Source of the DNA: Hermodarchaeum sp048885185
GTDB taxonomy: Archaea; Asgardarchaeota; Hermodarchaeia; Hermodarchaeales; Hermodarchaeaceae
Direction: 5' to 3'
DNA length: 7,535 nt
Assembly: GCA_048885185.1 (NCBI GenBank)
Contig: JBHLQC010000074.1
Span: forward strand, 1-7,535
Part shown: positions 1-5,631 of the stretch, piece by piece
Numbering within the stretch: position 1 is the first letter of the stretch
Layout: each line of letters begins with the position of its first letter
Program-made: the position numbers and the translations under genes
The notes under the pieces: model-generated
Told to the model about the DNA's origin: nothing
Seen by the model: the letters and a program-made list of their open reading frames with translations, nothing else
The model's database searches: none

Positions 1-324
1 CAACTCCAAGCTTCAGACTTGTCAGGAATTGACCATTGGACACTTAACGATACCATCCACTTTTCAATAAGCAGTACCGGTCGAATCACCAGCATTGGGA
101 CTCTCTCCCCCGGGCGGTATGGACTAATAATTTCAGTATATGATCAATATGACAATCAGATTAGTGCAACTATCACCATAACTATGAATGAGGAAACTAC
201 GACAACACCTGAACCACCGCCACCTCCTGGAATCCCTGGCTTTCCTGCTTTAGCAATTATTCTTGGGTTTCTCATTTCGATAGGAGTTAGTATAGTTTAC
301 CGTCGTCGCAGCAAACTAAAATGA
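1..324 (+). CDS. C-terminal fragment of a surface-anchored Ig/cadherin-like protein (5' end outside window)
   Basis: The frame is open from base 1, so this is the last 107 residues of a longer protein; the TTG at 19 is not a convincing start. Residues 1-62 look like one beta-sandwich repeat, with D-L-S-G-I-D-H-W, an N-D-T motif, G-R-I-T and a closing strand ending S-A-T-I-T-I-T. This resembles cadherin/Ig-like repeats of archaeal surface proteins. A Thr/Pro-rich linker follows (about 63-76, four Thr then a run of Pro), then G-I-P-G-F-P (77-82), one hydrophobic helix (about 81-100) and a basic tail R-R-R-S-K-L-K. Linker, PGF motif, membrane helix and Arg tail form a C-terminal anchor like archaeal PGF-CTERM sorting signals, so the domain should sit outside the cell. 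Binding partner and full domain make-up cannot be told from the fragment. No link to DNA repair is apparent, and the reading ends 96 bases before uvrB. Confidence 0.8.
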   Translation, partial: QLQASDLSGIDHWTLNDTIHFSISSTGRITSIGTLSPGRYGLIISVYDQYDNQISATITITMNEETTTTPEPPPPPGIPGFPALAIILGFLISIGVSIVYRRRSKLK

Positions 325-345
325 ACCTTTTGTATTGCAAAGGTT
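324..345 (+). terminator. Small hairpin at the end of the surface-protein gene, possible 3' end signal
   Basis: AACCTTT at 324-330 pairs perfectly with AAAGGTT at 339-345 around an 8-base loop, beginning on the last base of the TGA stop. No T-run follows, so this is not a classic intrinsic terminator. Archaeal termination relies mainly on T-rich stretches, which are weak here. It may still mark or protect the 3' end of the upstream transcript. Confidence 0.3.
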
Positions 346-365
346 ATCATCTATCCGTGACACTC

Positions 366-384
366 CGTAAAAATCATAAAGTCG
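366..384 (+). promoter_or_regulatory. Candidate archaeal TATA-type promoter of uvrB
   Basis: An AT-rich stretch (TAAAAATCATAAA, 368-380) lies in the short spacer before uvrB. An archaeal TATA box here would put the start of transcription roughly 25 bases downstream, near 395-405, just ahead of or at the GGGAGG site at 403-408. Spacing is the main support; the match to a TATA consensus is loose and no operator repeat is seen. Confidence 0.3.
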
Positions 385-402
385 TTTGCTTTCATCTAAA
401 TT

Positions 403-408
403 GGGAGG
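403..408 (+). promoter_or_regulatory. Shine-Dalgarno site of uvrB
   Basis: GGGAGG matches the anti-Shine-Dalgarno sequence and lies 12 bases before the GTG at 421. This is rather long spacing but there is no other candidate. An in-frame TAA at 397-399 rules out starts further upstream, so GTG 421 is the best start. Confidence 0.6.
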
Positions 409-420
409 CGCGACGATTCG

Positions 421-2445
421 GTGGCAACCATTTCACGCCGATTTGAACTCAATCCAGAATACACACCCCGAGGAGACCAACCCAAAGCTATTCAGCGCCT
501 CATCGAGGGGTACAAGCAAGATAAAAAACAGCAAACCCTCCTTGGCGTCACTGGATCGGGAAAAACCTTCTCCGTGGCCTCAATCGTAGCCGCTCTCCAA
601 AAGCCAACTCTTGTTATTGCCCCCAACAAGACGTTAGCGGCACAACTCACCAGTATGTTCCGGGAATATTTCCCCAACAATGCCGTTGAGTATTACACCT
701 CATATTATGATTACTTTCAGCCAGAAGCGTACATGCCCACTTCGGATACCTACATCGAAAAAGATGCCTCCATCAACGAAGAAGTCGAACGCATGCGTCT
801 ATCCGCAGTTGCATCCTTGGCAGTACGCAGAGATGTCCTCATTGTAGCAACTGTTTCCTGCATTTACGGAATTGGCGCTCCAGGGTCCTACCGGAATCTC
901 GTCGTTGAGCTCGAAAAGGGTCAAGAAATCCCACGTGATGAACTCTTCGCCCGACTAGTTCATATCAACTACGATCGCAACGACTTCGATTTCCGTCGCG
1001 GAACCTTCCGCGTTCGTGGCGATGTCATTGAAGTGTTTCCTGCATATGCAAACCATCCCATTCGCCTCGAAACCTTTGGCGAAACCATTGAACGCATCAC
1101 TGACATCGCTCCCATCAAAGGTTCAGTCCTTTATGAACGGGATAAGGTCAAAATCTTCCCTGCAAAACAGTTCACAACCGACCAAGCGGTGTTACCTGAT
1201 ATCTTAGATGCAATTGAGGACGAACTGGAAGAACGCCTTAAAGAACTCGAGGCAAATGAAAAGATACTGGAAGCCGATCGCCTAAAACGCCGTGTAAAAT
1301 ATGATATTGAAATGATGCGGTCAGTCGGCTGGACCGGGGGAATCGAAAACTATTCAAGGTATTTTGATGGACGCAAATCAGGTCAAAAGCCCTACTGTCT
1401 ACTCGATCATTTCCCCGAAGATTTTCTTCTTGTCATAGATGAATCTCATATAACTGTTCCTCAAATTGGAGGAATGTATCATGGGGATTTATCTCGGAAA
1501 CGGAACCTTGTTGATTTCGGCTTCCGGCTCCCCTCTGCATATGATAATCGCCCCTTAACCTTTGAAGAATTCGAACCTTACATGCAGACAGTGCTTTATA
1601 CATCGGCTACACCTGCGAAATATGAACGGGAACATTCCGGTCAGATAGTAGAACAGATCATCCGACCGACTGGGCTTGTCGATCCCAAAATCATTGTACG
1701 CCCCACGGAAGGTCAGGTAGAAGATTTACTGAGTGAAATTCGGGACCGGGCTAAGAAAGAAGAACGCATCTTAGTAACAACATTGACAAAACGTATGGCA
1801 GAAGACCTGGCTGATTACATGGTGCATGCAGGAATCAAAGCGGAATATCTCCACTCCGAAGTTGGTACCCTTGAACGAGTGGAAGTACTCCGGGATCTTC
1901 GTCGAGGAAAACATGATGTTGTGGTGGGCATCAACCTGCTCCGGGAAGGGCTAGACTTACCTGAAGTTTCCCTCGTTGCCATTTTGGACGCTGACAAAGA
2001 AGGGTTTCTTCGCTCTGATACTAGTCTTATCCAAATCATGGGTCGGGCTAGTCGGAATGTTAACGGCACGGTAATTCTCTATGCAGATCGGATGACTGAC
2101 TCCATGGAACGGGCGATTACTGAGAACAACCGGCGTCGAAAAATGCAAATCCAATTCAACAAAGAACATGGAATAACACCGACTACTATCGTAAAATCCA
2201 TCACTGATATCGCAGAAGGGGTTGAACGAGTAGCTGCTGAATCACGGACTGCAGTCCGAGTACCCAAGAACTGGCGAACAGCCAATGAAAGCGATTTAGC
2301 ACTTCTTATCGTTGAACTACGCGAAGAGATGTTACAATCTGCTGAAGAACTGGACTTTGAACGTGCCGCTGAGTTACGGGATCTCATAAATGAAATTGAA
2401 GCCTATATGGGATTACAAACACAGCCAGATCGAAGGCGGTCCTAG
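421..2445 (+). CDS. uvrB: Excinuclease ABC subunit B (UvrB), damage-verifying helicase
   Basis: UvrB is loaded onto damaged DNA by UvrA, verifies the lesion by ATP-driven local strand separation, and recruits UvrC. The 674 residues match the family's usual length of about 670. N-terminal G-D-Q-P-K-A (18-23) is the family Q-like motif and G-V-T-G-S-G-K-T (42-49) is Walker A. The Tyr-rich beta-hairpin that is threaded between the DNA strands starts at Y91-Y92 and continues Y95-Y96-D-Y-F-Q-P-E-A-Y104. D-E-S-H (340-343) is the Walker B/helicase II motif. The C-terminal helicase half has G-R-A-S-R-N-V-N-G, the arginine-finger motif VI, where many relatives have G-R-A-A-R-N. A UVR coiled-coil domain (about 630-660, L-R-E-E-M and F-E-R-A-A-E-L-R-D) should bind the matching UvrC segment. 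It starts with GTG; an upstream in-frame TAA excludes a longer form. It leads the uvrB-uvrA-uvrC cluster, 189 bases before uvrA. All catalytic motifs are intact. Confidence 0.98.
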   Translation: MATISRRFELNPEYTPRGDQPKAIQRLIEGYKQDKKQQTLLGVTGSGKTFSVASIVAALQKPTLVIAPNKTLAAQLTSMFREYFPNNAVEYYTSYYDYFQPEAYMPTSDTYIEKDASINEEVERMRLSAVASLAVRRDVLIVATVSCIYGIGAPGSYRNLVVELEKGQEIPRDELFARLVHINYDRNDFDFRRGTFRVRGDVIEVFPAYANHPIRLETFGETIERITDIAPIKGSVLYERDKVKIFPAKQFTTDQAVLPDILDAIEDELEERLKELEANEKILEADRLKRRVKYDIEMMRSVGWTGGIENYSRYFDGRKSGQKPYCLLDHFPEDFLLVIDESHITVPQIGGMYHGDLSRKRNLVDFGFRLPSAYDNRPLTFEEFEPYMQTVLYTSATPAKYEREHSGQIVEQIIRPTGLVDPKIIVRPTEGQVEDLLSEIRDRAKKEERILVTTLTKRMAEDLADYMVHAGIKAEYLHSEVGTLERVEVLRDLRRGKHDVVVGINLLREGLDLPEVSLVAILDADKEGFLRSDTSLIQIMGRASRNVNGTVILYADRMTDSMERAITENNRRRKMQIQFNKEHGITPTTIVKSITDIAEGVERVAAESRTAVRVPKNWRTANESDLALLIVELREEMLQSAEELDFERAAELRDLINEIEAYMGLQTQPDRRRS

Positions 2446-2478
2446 TCTAAATTACTTTCACTCCACTCCCCCTCTTGC

Positions 2479-2491
2479 TTATATGATTAAA
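2479..2491 (+). promoter_or_regulatory. Candidate TATA box of uvrA
   Basis: TTATATGATTAAA is the most TATA-like stretch in the gap before uvrA and follows a pyrimidine-rich tract. Transcription would begin near 2505-2512, leaving a leader of roughly 125 bases before the GTG at 2635. Support is by composition and position only. Confidence 0.35.
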
Positions 2492-2576
2492 CGGACAGCA
2501 CACTACCGCAACACTGAAAACACCCCTCAACTCAACAGCGGAGCTGCCAGTTCAATGAATCTGGAGTGGGTGCAAA

Positions 2577-2614
2577 ACCGCAACTCTTATGGCAGTCTTT
2601 GCCATCGGAGCGGT
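2577..2614 (+). promoter_or_regulatory. Two-part hairpin in the uvrA leader
   Basis: ATGGCA (2589-2594) and TGCCAT (2600-2605) form a perfect 6-base stem around a 5-base loop. Outside it, ACCGC (2577-2581) pairs with GCGGT (2610-2614), leaving an internal loop of 7 and 4 bases. The structure ends 7 bases before the uvrA Shine-Dalgarno site, so it could affect ribosome access. Function is unproven. Confidence 0.35.
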
Positions 2615-2621
2615 GGAAGAT

Positions 2622-2627
2622 AGGTGA
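2622..2627 (+). promoter_or_regulatory. Shine-Dalgarno site that sets the uvrA start
   Basis: AGGTGA is a strong match to the anti-Shine-Dalgarno sequence and lies 7 bases before GTG 2635. The in-frame GTG at 2566 would add 23 residues that do not resemble UvrA and has no properly spaced site, so 2635 is preferred. Confidence 0.7.
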
Positions 2628-2634
2628 CAAACGG

Positions 2635-5562
2635 GTGAGCGACGACAAGTACATCACAGTCAAAGGTGCCCGCGTCCACAACCTGAAGAACATCACCGTA
2701 AAGATTCCGCGGGACAAATACGTAGTCATTACTGGGCTCTCCGGGTCTGGTAAATCCTCCTTAGCCTTTGACACCCTTTTTGCAGAGGGTCAGCGTCGCT
2801 ATGTTGAATCCCTCTCGGCTTATGCTAGGCAATTCTTGGGGCGTATGGACAAACCTGATGTTGATTCTATTGAAGGATTGAGCCCAGCAATTTCAATTGA
2901 TCAACGGTCAGCAGGTGGCAATCCTCGTTCCACAGTGGGCACCACCACTGAAGTTTATGATTATATGCGACTGCTTTGGGCGCGTATTGGTATCCCTCAT
3001 TGCCATCAATGTGGACGACGTATCACACCTCAATCAGCGCAATCCATTGTCAAACAGATTATGGAGTTCGAAGAAGGGAAACGAGTACGCATTCTTTCTC
3101 CCGTTATACGAGGGCGTAAAGGCACTTACAAGGCGCTTTTTAAGAAATTACAAGGCGAAGGATTCGTCCGTGTCCGAGTAGATGGAGAAGAGCACCGACT
3201 CGATAAAGATGAAATTGAACTCGACCGCTACAAACAACACACCATTGAAATCATCGTAGACCGATTGGTGTTAAAACCGTCGGTGGAGCACCGACTTACA
3301 CAATCGGTGGAGACGGCTCTGGAATTCGGTAAAGGTTTGGTCACGATCGATGTGCAAGGTGATCAAGAATACCTATTCAGTGAATCTGCTGGGTGTCCAG
3401 TGTGTGGTATCAGTTTTCCTGACCTTGCTCCACGGCTTTTCAGCTTCAACTCTCCATATGGTGCTTGTCCAACCTGTAAGGGGTTGGGATACACACTCGA
3501 AGTAGACCCGGATCTCGTTGTCCCCGATGCCACAAAGTCTGTTCTTGAAGGAGCCCTCGCATGCTATGCCCTGCCAGTCAAAGGTTGGCGTCTGCGAAGC
3601 CTTACCAGCATCGCAAATCACTACGGGTTTAGTCTTGATACGCCCTTCCAAGACTTAACGCCTGAGCATCAAAACATCTTACTCTATGGTTCAGGTAGTG
3701 AAGAGATCCGATTCGAACATCGGGGCGTCACTTCCTCAGGTCGGAAGTGGGAATGGATAAGTGAGAAGCCCACGATGGGAGCTATTCCTGGTCTGAAACA
3801 TCGTTACAAGTATACTAGCTCAGAGTTTATCCGGGAACAGATTACACACTTTATGGCCCAACTTCCGTGTCCTGTGTGTGAAGGACGTCGGCTCCGCCCT
3901 GAAGCCCTAGCAGTTACCATTCAGAATCTTAGCATCGATTACGTAACCAACCTTTCCATCAATGAGACCCTTGCATTTTTTACGAATTTAAAGCTCACGA
4001 AAAAAGAAACCACTATCGCCCGGCAAACCCTTCGTGAAATCAATCAGCGTCTCCAATTCCTCTCTTCTGTTGGTCTGGATTACCTTACTCTCAATCGCCT
4101 TTCTGCTACTCTTGCTGGTGGAGAAGCGCAGCGAGTTCGATTGGCCACACAAATTGGGTCACGACTGGTTGGAGTGACCTACATACTTGACGAACCCAGT
4201 ATTGGACTCCATATGCGGGATAACGAACGGTTGCTCTCAATGCTCCTCGAATTAAGGGATCTAGGCAACACGGTGATCGTTGTCGAACATGATGAAGGGT
4301 TCATTCGAGCCGCTGATTGGGTCATTGACCTTGGTCCCGGAGCAGGGATTCATGGTGGTCAAGTGGTAGCTGAGGGCACAGTTCCAGACATTGAAAGAAA
4401 TCAAAAATCAATCACAGGCCAGTATCTTCGTGGAGATAAAGTCATTTCCGTACCTCCCACCAGACGACTCGGAAATGGAGCGAGTCTCCAGATAAAGAGA
4501 GCGAGCCATCGTAACCTGAAGAACATCAACGTCACATTTCCTTTGGGTACATTCATTTGCATTACAGGGGTCTCAGGTTCCGGGAAAAGTACGCTTATCA
4601 CGGATACACTCTATCCAGGGATAATTTGGCAGTTTAGACGACGTCGTCGACGTCAATCTGACGCGATTCTCACCAGTCAGCTTCACAAACCAGGTCCTTT
4701 CAAGTCACTCACGGGTGTGGAGTTGATTGATAAAGTCATCTTAGTGGACCAATCCCCTATTGGTCGGACACCTCGATCCAATCCTGCAACTTACACAAAA
4801 GTGTTCGATCCAATTCGTCAACTCTTTTCGTTGACACAGGAAGCTCGAAAACGTGGGTATAACCCTGGACGATTTAGTTTCAACGTGAAAGGCGGACGAT
4901 GCGAAGCCTGTCGCGGTGCTGGAGTTATTCGTATCGAAATGCAATTTCTTCCCGATGTCTATGTAGTCTGTGATGAATGCAATGGAAAACGCTTCAACAA
5001 AGAAACACTCCAAGTCCGTTATAAAGGAAAAACGATCTATGAAATCCTCCGCATGACTGTAGACGAAGCTGCGGAATTCTTCGAAAACATTCCCAAGATT
5101 GCCCGAATCCTCGGAACATTACAAGCTGTAGGTTTAGGTTACATGGAATTAGGACAACCCTCACCCACACTGAGTGGAGGTGAAGCTCAGCGTATCAAAC
5201 TGAGCCGCGAACTAGGTAAACGAAGCACCACCCAAACCCTTTACATCCTTGACGAACCTACAACAGGATTACACCTAGCTGACGTCCAGAAGCTCTTAGA
5301 TGTGCTTAACCATCTGGTTGACGCTGGCAACACGGTAATTGTGATCGAACATCAACCTGATGTAATCAAGGGAGCAGATTACATCATCGATCTCGGTCCA
5401 GAGGGTGGAGACCAGGGTGGATATGTAGTAGCGCAAGGAACACCAGAACAGGTGGCTCAAGAGCAGAAGTCATTCACAGGAGCCGTCTTGCGTGAAGCGC
5501 TAGCACCGAAATCTGAACACGATGAAGAGCCCTCAGGCCGTGTAAAGATACTCTCACGGTAA
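2635..5562 (+). CDS. uvrA: Excinuclease ABC subunit A (UvrA), damage-recognition ATPase
   Basis: UvrA dimers recognise distorted DNA and deliver UvrB to it using two ABC ATPase modules. With the GTG start the product is 975 residues, slightly longer than the usual 940-960, and begins as the family does (G-A-R-V-H-N-L-K-N-I, 11-20). Module I has Walker A G-L-S-G-S-G-K-S-S (34-42), signature L-A-G-G-E-A-Q (493-499), Walker B ending D519-E520 and switch H552. Module II has Walker A (645-653), signature L-S-G-G-E-A-Q (846-852), D873-E874 and H906. Zinc cysteines are C254/C257/C278/C281 and C756/C759/C779/C782, with spacing as in E. coli UvrA; further C-x2-C pairs lie at 123/126 and 412/415. The segment between the first Walker A and the first zinc set should hold the UvrB-binding domain. 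Oddities: Ala replaces the signature Ser in module I, and six arginines (668-673) follow the second Walker A. Identification is certain; the exact start is likely. Confidence 0.97.
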   Translation: MSDDKYITVKGARVHNLKNITVKIPRDKYVVITGLSGSGKSSLAFDTLFAEGQRRYVESLSAYARQFLGRMDKPDVDSIEGLSPAISIDQRSAGGNPRSTVGTTTEVYDYMRLLWARIGIPHCHQCGRRITPQSAQSIVKQIMEFEEGKRVRILSPVIRGRKGTYKALFKKLQGEGFVRVRVDGEEHRLDKDEIELDRYKQHTIEIIVDRLVLKPSVEHRLTQSVETALEFGKGLVTIDVQGDQEYLFSESAGCPVCGISFPDLAPRLFSFNSPYGACPTCKGLGYTLEVDPDLVVPDATKSVLEGALACYALPVKGWRLRSLTSIANHYGFSLDTPFQDLTPEHQNILLYGSGSEEIRFEHRGVTSSGRKWEWISEKPTMGAIPGLKHRYKYTSSEFIREQITHFMAQLPCPVCEGRRLRPEALAVTIQNLSIDYVTNLSINETLAFFTNLKLTKKETTIARQTLREINQRLQFLSSVGLDYLTLNRLSATLAGGEAQRVRLATQIGSRLVGVTYILDEPSIGLHMRDNERLLSMLLELRDLGNTVIVVEHDEGFIRAADWVIDLGPGAGIHGGQVVAEGTVPDIERNQKSITGQYLRGDKVISVPPTRRLGNGASLQIKRASHRNLKNINVTFPLGTFICITGVSGSGKSTLITDTLYPGIIWQFRRRRRRQSDAILTSQLHKPGPFKSLTGVELIDKVILVDQSPIGRTPRSNPATYTKVFDPIRQLFSLTQEARKRGYNPGRFSFNVKGGRCEACRGAGVIRIEMQFLPDVYVVCDECNGKRFNKETLQVRYKGKTIYEILRMTVDEAAEFFENIPKIARILGTLQAVGLGYMELGQPSPTLSGGEAQRIKLSRELGKRSTTQTLYILDEPTTGLHLADVQKLLDVLNHLVDAGNTVIVIEHQPDVIKGADYIIDLGPEGGDQGGYVVAQGTPEQVAQEQKSFTGAVLREALAPKSEHDEEPSGRVKILSR

Positions 5563-5580
5563 GAGCGAACCGTTCTTCAA

Positions 5581-5600
5581 TACTAATTATACCATTAATA
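5581..5600 (+). promoter_or_regulatory. AT-rich candidate promoter of uvrC
   Basis: The 69-base gap between uvrA and uvrC contains an AT-rich run including TAATTATA (5584-5591) and TTAATA (5595-5600), either of which could serve as an archaeal TATA box with a start near 5610-5625. Because the gap is short, uvrC may equally be read from the uvrA transcript. No terminator is seen here. Confidence 0.3.
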
Positions 5601-5620
5601 GACACATCTATTACGATTGT

Positions 5621-5624
5621 GTGA
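5621..5624 (+). promoter_or_regulatory. Weak Shine-Dalgarno site supporting the uvrC ATG
   Basis: GTGA lies 7 bases before ATG 5632, the same spacing as the AGGTGA site of uvrA. It favours ATG 5632 over the in-frame TTG at 5617, which has no upstream purine-rich site. Confidence 0.4.
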
Positions 5625-5631
5625 CTGGGTC

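Larger units (their letters stand above)
2446..2634 (+). other. Unusually long, structured uvrB-uvrA spacer
   Basis: This 189-base gap holds, in order: a pyrimidine-rich tract (2452-2480, 25 of 29 bases C or T), a TATA-like TTATATGATTAAA (2479-2491), a small CAGC-GGA-GCTG hairpin (2536-2546), a two-part hairpin (2577-2614) and the uvrA ribosome binding site. CCACTCC at 2463-2469 is also the exact reverse complement of GGAGTGG at 2563-2569, so the ends of the gap could pair. No tRNA or known riboswitch is recognised. The likeliest reading is a separate uvrA promoter with a leader of about 125 bases, though read-through from uvrB remains possible. Confidence 0.45.

Noticed and set aside
2062..2088. 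G-R-A-S-R-N variant of UvrB motif VI as evidence of lost function
   Set aside because: Ala to Ser is a mild change, both arginines remain, and all other helicase motifs are intact.
1815..2387. Overlapping minus-strand open frames inside the 3' half of uvrB
   Set aside because: They are antisense to a conserved UvrB region, are low-complexity Ser/Arg-rich translations, and show no recognisable domain or ribosome binding site.
2446..2634. tRNA or known riboswitch in the uvrB-uvrA gap
   Set aside because: No cloverleaf arms, T-loop sequence or known riboswitch core could be found by eye; only short hairpins are present.
2532..2774. Minus-strand frame spanning the uvrA start
   Set aside because: Most of it is the reverse of the conserved UvrA N-terminus and Walker A; no protein family is recognised.
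2897..3181. Plus-strand 94-residue frame within uvrA
   Set aside because: It is an out-of-frame reading of UvrA's conserved segment with no start signal.
3373..3651. Minus-strand 92-residue frame in uvrA
   Set aside because: It mirrors the conserved zinc-binding region of UvrA and has no independent support.
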